Positions 32,051-41,895 of a stretch of DNA of 64,000 nt are shown here, piece after piece. A model generated the notes under the pieces. That model made no database searches. It was not told the origin of the DNA and was given only the letters and a program-made list of their open reading frames with translations. The position numbers and the translations under genes are program-made. The stretch covers positions 1 through 64,000 of the forward strand of contig CANQOK010000001.1 in assembly GCA_947625465.1 (NCBI GenBank), written 5' to 3'. Source of the DNA: an uncultured Lachnospiraceae bacterium. GTDB taxonomy: Bacteria; Bacillota; Clostridia; Lachnospirales; Lachnospiraceae. How positions within the stretch are numbered: the stretch's first letter is position 1; each line of letters starts with the position of its first letter.

Positions 32051-33469
32051 ATGAGAAGGACAAAGATTATTTGTACATTGGGGCCTGCGGTTGACGACGA
32101 CAGAATGCTGCGGGAAATGATGAAACGGGGGATGGACTGTGCCCGCCTGAATTTTTCCCACGGCACGCATGAAGAGCAGAAAGTCCGGATCGATCGGGTA
32201 AAACGGATCCGGGAAGAAATGGGGCTGCCAATCCCGATCCTTTTGGATACTAAGGGACCGGAGATCCGGGTAGCGAGCTTCGTGGAAGGCAAGGTAGAGT
32301 TAAAAGAAGGGCAGACGTTCACACTGGACGCCAACCGGGAGGTACAGGGAGACGCCAGCCGCGTCAGCCTTACCTACCCCAATCTTGCCAGGTATATCAG
32401 AAAGGATGACCGGATTCTGATCGACGACGGCAAGATCGCGATGGCGGTACAGGAAGTCAACGGATCGCAGATTGTATGTACCGTATTAAACGGCGGTATG
32501 ATCAGCAATCACAAGAGTATCAATATTCCGGGTGTGGATATCCCGATGGCGTATCTGAATGACGTGGACAAAGCGGACATTAAATTCGGGATCGAACAGG
32601 GCGTAGATTTTATTGCCGCCTCCTTTGTGCGGTCTGTGGATGACGTCCGTCAGCTGCGGCATTTTCTGGAAGATAATGACGGAGAAGAGATTAAGATCAT
32701 CAGTAAGATTGAAAATATGCAGGGCGTGAAACATCTGGAAGAGATCATTGATCTGAGCGACGGCATTATGGTTGCCAGAGGCGATCTGGGCGTAGAGATC
32801 CCTTTTAAGAATCTGCCGGCGATCCAGAAGAATATGATAGAGAAATGCTACCGTGCCGGTAAGATCGTCGTGACGGCGACGCAGATGCTGGAATCCATGA
32901 CCAAGTCGCCAAGACCGACCCGTGCGGAGGTATCGGACGTGGCAAATGCGATTTATGACGGGACTTCCGCCATCATGCTGTCCGGGGAGTCGGCAGCGGG
33001 CGATTATCCGTGCGAGGCCGTACAGACCATGGCGGAGATCGCGGAGGCAGCCGAGAGCTCCATCAATTATAAGACAGATTTCGTGATCAATGAGTGCAAT
33101 CTGGAGAAGAATATTCGGGATACCATCTGTAAAGCGGCCTGCGACGCGGCGGATTATATGGATGCCAAGGCGATCGTGACCGTGACGAGAACCGGGCAGA
33201 CCGCGGCATTTATTTCCGATTTCCGTCCCAACTGCCCCATTATCGCAGAGACCGTAAATGAGCGGGGCCTGCGGCAATTAAATCTGGCCTGGGGCGTTGT
33301 GCCTGTGAAGGCAAAAGAACAGCCGTCCATTGATAAGCTGCTGGAATATGCGAAGCAGCGGGCAATGGATACCTGTCTGGTACATAGAGGCGATTACATT
33401 ATCATTGTAACCGGTTCCGATGTCAATAAATCCAATGTATCCGATACCATTCGGATCTGTATGCTGTAA
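32051..33469 (+). CDS. pyk: Pyruvate kinase
   Basis: A 472-residue pyruvate kinase that makes pyruvate and ATP from PEP. Motifs: 'TKIICTLGPA', 'CARLNFSHG', the metal and phosphate site 'DTKGPEIR', 'SKIENMQGV', 'VARGDLGVEIPF' and 'TATQMLESM'. The allosteric C-domain is present; the extra PEP-utiliser domain seen in some Firmicutes enzymes is absent. It is followed directly by a strong terminator. Confidence 0.96.
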   Translation: MRRTKIICTLGPAVDDDRMLREMMKRGMDCARLNFSHGTHEEQKVRIDRVKRIREEMGLPIPILLDTKGPEIRVASFVEGKVELKEGQTFTLDANREVQGDASRVSLTYPNLARYIRKDDRILIDDGKIAMAVQEVNGSQIVCTVLNGGMISNHKSINIPGVDIPMAYLNDVDKADIKFGIEQGVDFIAASFVRSVDDVRQLRHFLEDNDGEEIKIISKIENMQGVKHLEEIIDLSDGIMVARGDLGVEIPFKNLPAIQKNMIEKCYRAGKIVVTATQMLESMTKSPRPTRAEVSDVANAIYDGTSAIMLSGESAAGDYPCEAVQTMAEIAEAAESSINYKTDFVINECNLEKNIRDTICKAACDAADYMDAKAIVTVTRTGQTAAFISDFRPNCPIIAETVNERGLRQLNLAWGVVPVKAKEQPSIDKLLEYAKQRAMDTCLVHRGDYIIIVTGSDVNKSNVSDTIRICML

Positions 33470-33490
33470 AATTATTTTTAAGACGAAAAG

Positions 33491-33537
33491 AAGGTACCGT
33501 GCAGTCATTTTTTGCTGACTTTACGGTACCTTTTTTA
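33491..33537 (+). terminator. Intrinsic terminator after pyk
   Basis: AAGGTACCGT pairs with ACGGTACCTT around an inner AGTCA/TGACT stem, followed by TTTTTT. Confidence 0.9.
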
Positions 33538-33540
33538 TGT

Positions 33541-33594
33541 AATAGGATTCCGTCATTTAATAGGGCTCCATCATTTAATAGGGCTCTGCCACAT
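33541..33594. repeat. Three tandem 18-bp units at the end of an HTH gene
   Basis: AATAGGATTCCGTCATTT, AATAGGGCTCCATCATTT and AATAGGGCTCTGCCACAT stand head to tail. Units two and three span the stop codon of the minus-strand gene, so 'EPY-stop' is encoded twice in a row (and a related ESYY further on). Confidence 0.7.
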
Positions 33595-35041
33595 CCGAAC
33601 TTCTCAGTTTGTTGTCAACCGTCAGCCGGAACAGAAACGGATTGATCTCTTCTTTTTTCAAACAAAAGCCATTTTTCAGCAGATAAACTTCCAGATTGGA
33701 AAACAACCGGACCAGATGCGCGCTGTCCAGTGTTAATTGAAACATACCGCGCGGTGAGGCAGGCTCGGCGGAAGCGGTTTCCGCGAAAAAGTAGTGAAAT
33801 GTGGTGATATCCTTGCGAATCTCAATGCTCAAATTTTCTGGAAACCTTAATTTCCTGTCGTCCAATATCTGAATGATCCGGTTGTGCGGAATGGCAGCTA
33901 TTCGTTTTATCCGTTCAAAAACCTGAATCCGGATATCCGGGGAACACGCCGCGATATATTGGGTGGGAATCGCCGTGATCTCTCCGGTGAGAGAGAAGCG
34001 TTCCAACATTCGTTTTGAGTAAAAGGCATTGAAGCGCTTTTCCAGGTTTTCCCGATCATAATAGTCCGCTATGGTCTGGATCACGGTGTCCCGGTTCGGA
34101 ATCTCTTTTCTGATGAGCTTTTCTAAAAGCGTTTTGTCCAGAAAAACGCCGCTCATGGATCCGTCTATTGAGTAGTAGCAGGAGGCTTCCGAAGGTGAAG
34201 TTTCCGCGATCAAGTCAAACTTGTCCGGTACAAACTGAAGCAGAGGCCGGCACTGCGCTTTCCTGAGCAGAAATTGTTTTTTATAACACTGGAGCATGGA
34301 AGAATCGGTAAAGACAATCCCGCCGGCACACTGTTCCTGAAATAAAATTACACAGTGATTGGTCAGGATATAATAAGGAAATAAAAAATCACACAGCTCC
34401 GCCTCAGCGGACAAGTGATATGTGTTCAATTGAGCGGTGCCCCATTTCAGAGCCTCAAAAATAACTGTGATCTCGTAGTCGGTCAGCTGATCCGGATAAG
34501 TGACCAGATGAATAAAATCGAGGGGTTTGCTATGGTCCCGTTTTGAAAACAGGGTATACAGAACAGAATTCAGTTCCGTGTGCAGAAAGGAATAGTTGGA
34601 GTAAAAGAAGGCATTTTCCGCAGAAAGAACCTTCTGGCAAAAGTAAGCCGCGCACTCCAGAACTTCCTTTTTGGTTTCAAGGATATAAGGGCGGGAAGTC
34701 TGCGAAAAAATCCGGTTCCAGTTTTCCCGATGAATATTCAGACGCGCGTATTTGCCGCGGGCTTCGTCAAACAGGTTCAGGTTTTCTAAAAATAATTGCA
34801 TCTGCCGGAACATATCGACTCCGAAATGGTCAGTGAAAAATTTTTTCCGCAGTGTATTTTTACTGTTTTCTGAAAGAAGTCTGCTGGAAAGAATTGCCTG
34901 TATCATCGGTTCGTTCAGATACCGGTCTCCCTGAAAGATTCTGGTTAAAAAGCTCTTGTTGCAACCTAATTCTCTCGCAAATTCTGTTTTACTGCAGCCG
35001 TCTTCAATCATGACCTGCTCTAGCGTTTCTCCGATTGTCAT
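33575..35041 (-). CDS. Uncharacterised 488-residue protein with N-terminal helix-turn-helix
   Basis: Residues 1-45 form an XRE-like helix-turn-helix ('GETLEQVMIEDGCSKTEFARELGCNKSFLTRIF', in part) and the rest (about 60-488) has no motif I recognise; it is mostly soluble, rich in Leu and Phe, with scattered cysteines and no membrane helix. The layout suggests a DNA-binding or ligand-responsive regulator, but the helix-turn-helix alone does not prove it. It is monocistronic with its own promoter (35109-35081, minus strand) and converges on pyk. Lower GC and rarer codons than the pyk side suggest accessory DNA. Confidence 0.6.
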   Translation of the reverse strand: MTIGETLEQVMIEDGCSKTEFARELGCNKSFLTRIFQGDRYLNEPMIQAILSSRLLSENSKNTLRKKFFTDHFGVDMFRQMQLFLENLNLFDEARGKYARLNIHRENWNRIFSQTSRPYILETKKEVLECAAYFCQKVLSAENAFFYSNYSFLHTELNSVLYTLFSKRDHSKPLDFIHLVTYPDQLTDYEITVIFEALKWGTAQLNTYHLSAEAELCDFLFPYYILTNHCVILFQEQCAGGIVFTDSSMLQCYKKQFLLRKAQCRPLLQFVPDKFDLIAETSPSEASCYYSIDGSMSGVFLDKTLLEKLIRKEIPNRDTVIQTIADYYDRENLEKRFNAFYSKRMLERFSLTGEITAIPTQYIAACSPDIRIQVFERIKRIAAIPHNRIIQILDDRKLRFPENLSIEIRKDITTFHYFFAETASAEPASPRGMFQLTLDSAHLVRLFSNLEVYLLKNGFCLKKEEINPFLFRLTVDNKLRSSDVAEPY

Positions 35042-35080
35042 ATGTACACCCCTAGTATGCTATGAAAGTATTGCCCTCAT

Positions 35081-35109
35081 ATTGTAATAGAAAATTACAA
35101 ATAAAGCAA
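35081..35109 (-). promoter_or_regulatory. Promoter of the 488-residue HTH gene
   Basis: On the minus strand TTGCTT (35109-35104), a 17-bp spacer and TACAAT (35086-35081). Confidence 0.6.
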
Positions 35110-35237
35110 CCTTTTTTCTAAGGTTTTAGGATAAAATGTCGTTTTTCAAGTAATAAAGAGCAGGAATATATTTATTAAAATATAAAAAACAATACAAAAA
35201 CATCATATTGATTTTTAAAAATATATTAAATTCTGTA

Positions 35238-35266
35238 TTGACAAAAAGAGATATAATAGATATAAT
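35238..35266 (+). promoter_or_regulatory. Promoter of the first Rpn-like gene
   Basis: Perfect TTGACA at 35238-35243, a 17-bp spacer, perfect TATAAT at 35261-35266. A further TATAAT-like series follows. Confidence 0.7.
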
Positions 35267-35376
35267 AATATACAACATAGTAAAGATAAAAAATAATAAG
35301 TGAGCCGGTAATAAATCAATAAAAAGAAAGAATATATTGCATTATAAAAATAATCAGGTATAATGGAGGTAACCGG

Positions 35377-36369
35377 ATGGGCAAAAAGGATATTTACGCA
35401 AAACAGTATATCGGAAACAGCGCGGTGTTTGCCGACCTCTTTAATATGCTGCTCTATCAGGGCAGACAGGAGATCCTTCCGGAGCAGCTTTCTCCCCTGG
35501 ATCCGGTAGAGACTGCGGTCCCTTATGGAAAGACGGGAAGAGGAATTGCCATAGAACGGATCCGGGACCAGATCAAGATACTTTCTTCCAGGGAAGACGG
35601 AAGGGCCGCTTATCTCCTGCTTGGGATCGACGCCCAGGCAAAGACGCATTACGCCATGCCGGTCCGAAATATGCTGTATGACAGCTTGTCCTATACTAAA
35701 CAGGTGGAAGATCTGGGGAGACTGCACAGGCAGGGACATGATTATGGGAAGAACCCGGAAGAATTCCTATCCGGGATCCAGCGGGGCGAACGGATCCTGC
35801 CGGTGATCACGGCAGTCCTAAACCTGTCACAGGAGGCGTGGAGCGGGCCGGTGAGCCTGAGGGAGATGTTGGCGATCCAGGACAGGCGGTTAGAGCCTTG
35901 GATCCAGGATTATAAGATTCATCTGATCGATCCGCATCGGATGAAGGAGGAAGAACTGGAACTGTTTCAAACGGATTTAGGGATGGTGTTTAAGTGGCTC
36001 CGGTACGGGAAGGACCGGGAGAAGCTGGAATGGTCGGTGCGGAAGGACCGGCATGCGCATACGGTGAGCCGGGAGGCGATCCGTGTGATCGAAAGTCATA
36101 CGAACAGCCGGTTCCCGGAGAAAGCAAAGAAAGAAGAGGAGGCGGTAGATATGTGTCTGGCATTGGATATGATGATGGAGGAAGCGAAGGCGGAAGGCGT
36201 CAGTCAGGGAATCACTCAGGGAATCACTCAGGGAATCACTCAGGGCGAGAATCGTTTGGTTCAGCTGATCCTGTGCCTGCAGAGAGACGGGAGGATTTCA
36301 GATATGGTTTCCATTGCAGCGGACGAAGAGATGCGGAGACGGTTATATCATGAGTATGGAATTTTATAG
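35377..36369 (+). CDS. Rpn-like PD-(D/E)XK nuclease family protein with GITQ repeats
   Basis: A 330-residue protein of the Rpn/'putative transposase' group common in Lachnospiraceae. Family pattern: 'VFADLFNMLLYQGR', 'YLLLGIDAQAKTHYAMPVRNMLYDSLSY'. The usual E-x-Q of the nuclease core appears as 'GIDAQ', with Asp for Glu. Near the C-terminus three perfect 12-bp repeats encode GITQ units, then a tail 'RLVQLILCLQRDGRISDM...RRRLYHEYGIL' shared with the second Rpn-like gene at 52567. Family members are linked to RecA-independent recombination and to defence in E. coli; the role here is unknown. GGAGG ten bases upstream supports the start. Confidence 0.75.
   Translation: MGKKDIYAKQYIGNSAVFADLFNMLLYQGRQEILPEQLSPLDPVETAVPYGKTGRGIAIERIRDQIKILSSREDGRAAYLLLGIDAQAKTHYAMPVRNMLYDSLSYTKQVEDLGRLHRQGHDYGKNPEEFLSGIQRGERILPVITAVLNLSQEAWSGPVSLREMLAIQDRRLEPWIQDYKIHLIDPHRMKEEELELFQTDLGMVFKWLRYGKDREKLEWSVRKDRHAHTVSREAIRVIESHTNSRFPEKAKKEEEAVDMCLALDMMMEEAKAEGVSQGITQGITQGITQGENRLVQLILCLQRDGRISDMVSIAADEEMRRRLYHEYGIL
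36206..36245 (+). repeat. 12-bp tandem repeat inside the Rpn-like gene
   Basis: GGAATCACTCAG is repeated three times in frame, preceded by a diverged copy. Change in copy number would add or remove GITQ without a frameshift. Confidence 0.85.
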
Positions 36370-36398
36370 AGAAAAGCAAGATCCTGAAAAATCCGCTC

Positions 36399-36426
36399 TT
36401 GACATTTCAATAAATCGGCGTATAAT
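36399..36426 (+). promoter_or_regulatory. Promoter of the trp operon
   Basis: Perfect TTGACA at 36399-36404, a 16-bp spacer, perfect TATAAT at 36421-36426. Confidence 0.75.
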
Positions 36427-36432
36427 ACAACT

Positions 36433-36790
36433 AGACTAAAATCAAATCAGAGATAGAAAACCGTTGATGTGGAGATAACAGCAGAAGATGCGCTTCCAGA
36501 GAGTGAGGGCAGGTGAGAGCCTCATAGAGATGCAGTCTGTTAAATGGACCACGGAGGGCATGGTCAAAGGAATTCATTGGTGAAGACGGATTCTGAGTAT
36601 TCCATGACGCAGCGTCTGCGTTAAGGACGAAGAATATGATTGTATTCTGCAGAGTGTGTGAATTTCACAAAGCAAGGTGGTACCGCGGTAATTTTGTGTA
36701 TGATTTCCAAGAGGGATTGATAAAAGCCGTCCTTGAGAGAACTGAAGTGTTTTCTCAGGATGGCTTTTTTGATTTGAGAAAGAGAGGAGA
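36433..36790 (+). promoter_or_regulatory. T-box leader (tRNA-Trp) of the trp operon
   Basis: The conserved T-box core AAGGTGGTACCGCGG is at 36674-36688. A UGG tryptophan codon at 36545-36547, in the context AAATGGACCAC, is the likely specifier in Stem I. The anti-terminator is followed by a terminator (36724-36775). Uncharged tRNA-Trp would pair with both sites and allow read-through into trpE. The leader also accounts for the lack of a gene between 36370 and 36796. Confidence 0.9.
36724..36775 (+). terminator. Conditional terminator of the T-box
   Basis: AAAGCCGTCCTTGAGAGAA pairs with TTTTCTCAGGATGGCTTT (one mismatch), followed by a T run. Confidence 0.85.
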
Positions 36791-36796
36791 AAGAGG

Positions 36797-38287
36797 ATGT
36801 TTCAATTTACATTGGAAGAAACCAGACAGATGGCTGCAGGGTATCGGATCGTACCGGTCTGTTACGAGATGCTGTCAGATATCCGAACGCCTATGGAAGT
36901 ACTGCGTATTTTGAAAAATGTCAGTCACCATTGTTATATGCTGGAAAGCGTGGAGGAACAGGAGAACTGGGGACGCTACACATTCCTGGGTTTTGATCCG
37001 ACCATGGAGATTACCTGCACCAACGGATTGCTGCAGGTGCGGAAAAACGGATTCAATGGGAAAAAAGAAGAAACGGAGACGGATACGAAGCAGGTAGCGC
37101 ATCCGGGAGAAGCCATCCGCAGTATCCTGGCTGATTATACCAGTCCGAAGGTGCCGTCTCTGCCTCCGTTTACCGGAGGCCTGGTGGGATATTTTTCCTA
37201 TGATTATATCAAATACAGCGAACCGTCTCTGAAGCTGGACGCAGAAGATGAAGAAGGGTTTAAGGATGTAGATCTGATGCTGTTTGATAAAGTGATTGCC
37301 TTTGACAATCTGAAACAGAAAATTCTGATCATCGGCAATGCCAGGACGGACGATCTGGAAAACAGCTTTTATCAGACGCAGGAAGAGATTCTGCAGATTG
37401 CCACACTGATCCGGGTTGGGGAGGAAGTCTCCGTAACGCCCGGAAAGATCACCTCAGAATTTCGGCCTTTGTTTGAAAAAGAAGCCTATTGTGAGATGGT
37501 GGAAAAAGCAAAGCACTATATTTATGAGGGAGATATTTTTCAGGTGGTACTGTCAAACCGTCTGGAGGCCGACTTCGAGGGGAGTCTGTTAAATACTTAC
37601 CGGCTGCTTCGGACGACCAACCCGTCCCCCTATATGTTTTATTTCAGCAGTGATGATATTGAGGTAGCAGGCGCTTCGCCGGAGACGCTGGTAAAGCTGG
37701 AAAACGGCGTCCTGCATACATTTCCGCTGGCCGGCACCCGTCCCCGCGGCAAGACGCCAGAAGAAGATCAGAGACTGGAAAAAGAACTGCTGGCAGATGA
37801 AAAAGAGCGGGCCGAGCACAATATGCTGGTGGATTTAGGAAGAAACGACATCGGAAAAATCAGTAAATTCGGAACGGTGGAAGTGGAAAAATATATGGAA
37901 ATCGAACGGTATTCTCACGTTATGCATATTGGGTCTACCGTACGGGGCGAGATCGCGGACGATCGAACCGCACTGGATGCGGTGGATGCGATCCTGCCGG
38001 CAGGTACCCTGTCGGGAGCGCCGAAGATCCGGGCTATGGAGATCATTAACGAACTGGAAAACAACAAACGGGGGATTTACGGCGGCGCCATCGGATATAT
38101 TGATTTTACCGGCAATTTGGATACCTGCATAGCGATCCGGATCGCGTTTAAGAAAAATGGCAAGGTATTTGTCCGTTCCGGTGCGGGAATCGTGGCGGAC
38201 AGCGTGCCGGAGAACGAATATCAGGAATGCATCAATAAAGCCAAAGCAGTGATGAACGCGCTGGAGCAGGGACAGGAGGTGCTGTAA
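36797..38287 (+). CDS. trpE: Anthranilate synthase component I
   Basis: A 496-residue TrpE that makes anthranilate from chorismate with TrpG. The N-terminal tryptophan-binding element is present as '[21 protein letters not shown]' (in part), so feedback control is likely. Catalytic-domain motifs: '[12 protein letters not shown]', '[12 protein letters not shown]', 'PLAGTRPRG', '[15 protein letters not shown]', '[18 protein letters not shown]', 'GAIGYIDF'. It is the first structural gene after the T-box and abuts trpG without a gap. Confidence 0.97.
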   Translation: MFQFTLEETRQMAAGYRIVPVCYEMLSDIRTPMEVLRILKNVSHHCYMLESVEEQENWGRYTFLGFDPTMEITCTNGLLQVRKNGFNGKKEETETDTKQVAHPGEAIRSILADYTSPKVPSLPPFTGGLVGYFSYDYIKYSEPSLKLDAEDEEGFKDVDLMLFDKVIAFDNLKQKILIIGNARTDDLENSFYQTQEEILQIATLIRVGEEVSVTPGKITSEFRPLFEKEAYCEMVEKAKHYIYEGDIFQVVLSNRLEADFEGSLLNTYRLLRTTNPSPYMFYFSSDDIEVAGASPETLVKLENGVLHTFPLAGTRPRGKTPEEDQRLEKELLADEKERAEHNMLVDLGRNDIGKISKFGTVEVEKYMEIERYSHVMHIGSTVRGEIADDRTALDAVDAILPAGTLSGAPKIRAMEIINELENNKRGIYGGAIGYIDFTGNLDTCIAIRIAFKKNGKVFVRSGAGIVADSVPENEYQECINKAKAVMNALEQGQEVL

Positions 38288-38851
38288 ATGATATTGCTGA
38301 TTGATAATTACGACAGTTTTTCTTATAATCTGTATCAGCTGATCGGATCGATTGATCCGGATATCCGAGTCATCCGCAATGATGAGATGACGATTGCACA
38401 GATCGAAGCGCTGGCGCCGGAACGGATCATCCTCTCGCCGGGGCCGGGGAAACCGGCAAATGCCGGCATCTGTGAAGAAGTGGTCCGGCAGTTTGGCGGA
38501 AAGATCCCGATCCTGGGCGTTTGTTTGGGACACCAGGCAATCTGCGAGGTATATGGGGCAACCGTGACCTACGCGAAACGGCTAATGCACGGGAAACAGT
38601 CTCTGGCCGCACTGGATACCGGCTGTCCTTTGTTCGAGGGACTGGCCGACCGGATCCCGGTAGCGCGGTATCACTCTCTGGCAGCGGCGCCGGATACGAT
38701 CCCGGATTGTCTGCGGGTTGTGGCAGACACGGAAGACGGGGAAGTGATGGCAGTACAGCATAAAGAATTTCAGGTATACGGATTACAATTCCATCCGGAG
38801 TCCATTATGACGCCGGACGGAAAACAAATATTAAAAAATTTTATGAAGTAA
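38288..38851 (+). CDS. trpG: Anthranilate synthase component II (glutamine amidotransferase)
   Basis: A 187-residue class I amidotransferase that supplies ammonia to TrpE. The nucleophilic Cys is in '[10 protein letters not shown]' and the His-Glu pair in '[12 protein letters not shown]'. '[12 protein letters not shown]' is the family N-terminus. AGGAGG at the trpE end supports the start; it is not fused to TrpD. It may also serve aminobenzoate synthase. Confidence 0.97.
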   Translation: MILLIDNYDSFSYNLYQLIGSIDPDIRVIRNDEMTIAQIEALAPERIILSPGPGKPANAGICEEVVRQFGGKIPILGVCLGHQAICEVYGATVTYAKRLMHGKQSLAALDTGCPLFEGLADRIPVARYHSLAAAPDTIPDCLRVVADTEDGEVMAVQHKEFQVYGLQFHPESIMTPDGKQILKNFMK

Positions 38852-38865
38852 AAGGAGAAAAAATT

Positions 38866-39876
38866 ATGATTCAACAGGCAATCGCACAACTGATCAAACG
38901 GGAAGATTTAAGCGAAGAAGTCATGACGGCGGTCATGAATGAGATTATGGAGGGAGAAGCAACGGACGCGCAGAAAGCGGCGTTTCTGACTGCCCTGAAT
39001 ATGAAAGGGGAAACGATTGCAGAGATCACCTCTGCGGCAAAAGTAATGCGCAGCCATTGCGAGCGGTTTTTAAATGATATGGATGTATTGGAAATCGTGG
39101 GAACCGGCGGAGACGGCAGCAATACCTTCAATATTTCCACTTCTGCGGCAATCGTGGTATCTTCGCTGGGGATTCCGGTAGCAAAACACGGAAACCGCGC
39201 CGCTTCCAGCAAATGCGGGACAGCGGATGTGCTGGAAAATCTGGGCGTCAACTTATCCATCGCGCCGGCAGCAAGCGGCAGTATCTTAAAGCAGCACAAT
39301 ATGTGCTTCCTGTTTGCGCAGAAATATCATCCGGCGATGCGGTTTGTGGGCGCGGTAAGAAAAGAGATCGGAATCCGGACCATGTTCAATATTCTGGGAC
39401 CGCTGGCAAATCCGGCAGGCGCGACCATGCAGCTGTTGGGCGTATACAGTGAAGAACTGGTTGAGCCGCTGGCCCGGGTATTGTCTAATCTGGGCGTTAA
39501 GAAAGCCATGGTCGTTTACGGACAGGACAGTATCGACGAGATTTCCATGAGCGCGCCGACTACCGTCTGCGAGGTTCGGAACGGAGAATTTACCTCTTAT
39601 GTGATCACGCCGGAGCAGTTCGGCTTTACCCGCTGCGCGAAGGAAGATCTGGTGGGCGGCAACGCACAGGAAAATGCGGAGATCATTCGGGCAATTTTAA
39701 ACGGAGAAAAAGGAGCGAAGCGGGACGCCGTAGTCTTAAACGCAGCGGCAGCGATTCATATCGCAAAGGAAGATATTTCTATTAAAGATGCGATCAGTCT
39801 GGCAGAGGAAGCCATTGACAGCGGCAAAGCGGCAGAGCAGTTAAAGGCGTTTGTAGCGGCGACACAGCAGGAGTGA
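38866..39876 (+). CDS. trpD: Anthranilate phosphoribosyltransferase
   Basis: A 336-residue TrpD. The PRPP site '[15 protein letters not shown]', '[18 protein letters not shown]' and the metal-binding acidic pair 'QDSIDEIS' are visible. It is 14 bases after trpG, with AAAGGAG upstream, and ends two bases before the trpC ATG. Confidence 0.97.
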   Translation: MIQQAIAQLIKREDLSEEVMTAVMNEIMEGEATDAQKAAFLTALNMKGETIAEITSAAKVMRSHCERFLNDMDVLEIVGTGGDGSNTFNISTSAAIVVSSLGIPVAKHGNRAASSKCGTADVLENLGVNLSIAPAASGSILKQHNMCFLFAQKYHPAMRFVGAVRKEIGIRTMFNILGPLANPAGATMQLLGVYSEELVEPLARVLSNLGVKKAMVVYGQDSIDEISMSAPTTVCEVRNGEFTSYVITPEQFGFTRCAKEDLVGGNAQENAEIIRAILNGEKGAKRDAVVLNAAAAIHIAKEDISIKDAISLAEEAIDSGKAAEQLKAFVAATQQE

Positions 39877-39878
39877 TC

Positions 39879-40676
39879 ATGGGAAAAAATATTTTATTTG
39901 AGATTGCCGAGCGTACAAAGATACGGGTAGCGGAAGCAAAAAAGCAGATATCGCCGGAACAGATGCAGGAAATGGCGGTGCAGGCGGCAGGGCAGTTGCC
40001 TCCTGCCAGACAGGACTTTCCGTTTCTGCGGGCATTACGGCAGAAAGGTCTGTCCTTTATCTGCGAGATCAAAAAGGCGTCTCCCTCAAAAGGTCTGATC
40101 GCTCCGGAGTTTCCTTATCTGGAGATCGCCGAAGCGTATGAGGAGGCAGGCGCCGGCGCAATTTCCGTTTTGACGGAGCCTTATTATTTTCAGGGCAGCA
40201 GCGCGTATCTGAAGGAAATTCGGGCGAAAGTAGAAATCCCTCTTTTGCGAAAGGATTTTACGGTGGATGCGTATCAGATTTATGAGGCCAGAGTGCTGGG
40301 AGCGGACGCGGTACTGCTGATCTGCGCGATCTTAAATGATGAGCAGCTGAAAACGTATCTGGAGCTGGCGCACAGTCTGGGACTGTCGGCACTGGTGGAA
40401 GCGCATGACGAAGCAGAGGTTCGGCGGGCATTGGACGCAGGCGCGCAGATCATCGGCGTCAATAACCGGGATCTGAAAACCTTTACGGTAGATATCAATA
40501 ACAGCATCCGTCTGCGGAAACTGGTGCCCGAAGACCGGGTATTCGTATCGGAAAGCGGGATCAGGACGCCGGCCGATGTGCAGCGGCTGAAGGAAAATCA
40601 TACGGATGCGGTACTGATCGGAGAAACGTTTATGAGAAGTCCGGACAAAAAGGCAATGTTGGAAAGTTTAAAATAA
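39879..40676 (+). CDS. trpC: Indole-3-glycerol-phosphate synthase
   Basis: A 265-residue TrpC barrel. Catalytic motifs: '[13 protein letters not shown]', '[11 protein letters not shown]', 'LLRKDFTVD', '[10 protein letters not shown]', '[11 protein letters not shown]', 'VSESGI'. The length is that of a mono-functional enzyme; there is no fused PRA isomerase. AGGAG five bases upstream supports ATG 39879 over the GTG at 39873. Confidence 0.96.
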   Translation: MGKNILFEIAERTKIRVAEAKKQISPEQMQEMAVQAAGQLPPARQDFPFLRALRQKGLSFICEIKKASPSKGLIAPEFPYLEIAEAYEEAGAGAISVLTEPYYFQGSSAYLKEIRAKVEIPLLRKDFTVDAYQIYEARVLGADAVLLICAILNDEQLKTYLELAHSLGLSALVEAHDEAEVRRALDAGAQIIGVNNRDLKTFTVDINNSIRLRKLVPEDRVFVSESGIRTPADVQRLKENHTDAVLIGETFMRSPDKKAMLESLK

Positions 40677-40710
40677 AAAAAAGCGGGAAGCGCTTGAAAT
40701 GGAGGAAATT

Positions 40711-41895
40711 ATGGCAAAAGGCAGATATGGCATTCACGGCGGACAGTATATACCGGAAACGCTGATGAATGAGATCATTCACTTGGAAGAAGCGTATGAA
40801 CATTACAAAAAGGATCCGGAATTTAACGCGCATTTAAACAAACTGCTGGCAGAGTATGCGGGCCGGCCGTCTCTGCTGTACTATGCGGAGAAGATGACAA
40901 AGGACCTGGGCGGCGCGAAGATCTATTTTAAACGGGAGGACTTAAACCATACCGGTTCTCACAAGATCAATAACGTGCTGGGACAGGTGCTGCTGGCAAA
41001 ATATATGGGCAAGACCAGAGTAATCGCGGAGACCGGCGCTGGTCAGCACGGTGTGGCAACCGCGACGGCGGCTGCGCTGCTGGATATGGAATGTGAGATC
41101 TTTATGGGAAAGGAAGATACCATCCGACAGGCGCTGAATGTGTATCGGATGGAGCTGCTGGGCGCTAAGGTTCACCCGGTAACCAGCGGAACCATGACTC
41201 TGAAAGACGCTGTAAATGAAGCAATGCGGGAGTGGACCTCCAGAGTGAATGACACGCTGTATGTACTGGGCTCCGTAATGGGTCCCCATCCGTTCCCTAT
41301 GATCGTACGGGATTTTCAGAGCGTGATCTCCAAAGAAGCAAAGGCGCAGATCCTGGAAAAAGAAGGAAAACTGCCGACTGCGGTGATGGCCTGTGTGGGC
41401 GGCGGCAGCAATTCCATGGGAATGTTCTATGAATTTATCAATGATCCAGAGGTACAGCTGATCGGCTGTGAGGCTGCAGGACACGGCATTCATACGGATA
41501 AGCACGCGGCGACCATCGCAAAAGGTACCTTAGGCGTATTTCACGGTATGAAATCCTATTTCTGCCAGGATGAATATGGGCAGATCGCACCGGTTTATTC
41601 CATTTCCGCGGGACTGGATTATCCGGGGATCGGACCGGAACACGCGTATCTGCATGATACAGGCAGAGCGCAGTATGTACCGGTAACCGATGCGGAAGCG
41701 GTAGACGCGTTTGAATATATTGCCAGAACAGAAGGCATTATCTGCGCGATTGAAAGCGCCCATGCAGTCGCGCATCTGCGCAAGATCGCGCCGACTATGA
41801 GCAAAGACGACATTATTATCTGCTGTCTGTCCGGACGAGGCGATAAGGACGTGGCAGCGATCGCAAGATACAAGGGGGTAGATTTGCATGAGTAA
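40711..41895 (+). CDS. trpB: Tryptophan synthase beta chain
   Basis: A 394-residue TrpB1-type subunit. The PLP Lys is in '[14 protein letters not shown]', the catalytic Glu in '[13 protein letters not shown]' and the phosphate loop is 'GGGSNSMG'. It comes directly after trpC where many Clostridia have trpF. GGAGG five bases before ATG 40711 favours this start over 40699. It overlaps trpA by eight bases. Confidence 0.97.
   Translation: MAKGRYGIHGGQYIPETLMNEIIHLEEAYEHYKKDPEFNAHLNKLLAEYAGRPSLLYYAEKMTKDLGGAKIYFKREDLNHTGSHKINNVLGQVLLAKYMGKTRVIAETGAGQHGVATATAAALLDMECEIFMGKEDTIRQALNVYRMELLGAKVHPVTSGTMTLKDAVNEAMREWTSRVNDTLYVLGSVMGPHPFPMIVRDFQSVISKEAKAQILEKEGKLPTAVMACVGGGSNSMGMFYEFINDPEVQLIGCEAAGHGIHTDKHAATIAKGTLGVFHGMKSYFCQDEYGQIAPVYSISAGLDYPGIGPEHAYLHDTGRAQYVPVTDAEAVDAFEYIARTEGIICAIESAHAVAHLRKIAPTMSKDDIIICCLSGRGDKDVAAIARYKGVDLHE

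Larger units (their letters stand above)
35042..35376. other. AT-rich divergent intergenic region
   Basis: 335 bases without a gene, strongly AT-rich between 35160 and 35360. It holds the two divergent promoters listed separately. I see no reading frame with a ribosome site and no clear RNA structure. Confidence 0.6.

Noticed and set aside
33541..33594. Start of a CRISPR array
   Set aside because: The 18-bp units abut without spacers and diverge at once; this is a local tandem duplication.
35377..36369. Insertion-sequence transposase
   Set aside because: The family is often labelled putative transposase, but there are no terminal inverted repeats or target duplications around it or around the gene at 52567.
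36636..36914. 92-codon frame in the trp leader
   Set aside because: It covers the T-box core and its terminator and runs into trpE in another frame; the RNA structure explains the region.
39879..40676. TrpC-TrpF fusion
   Set aside because: The protein is 265 residues with only indole-glycerol-phosphate synthase motifs; a fusion would be about 450.
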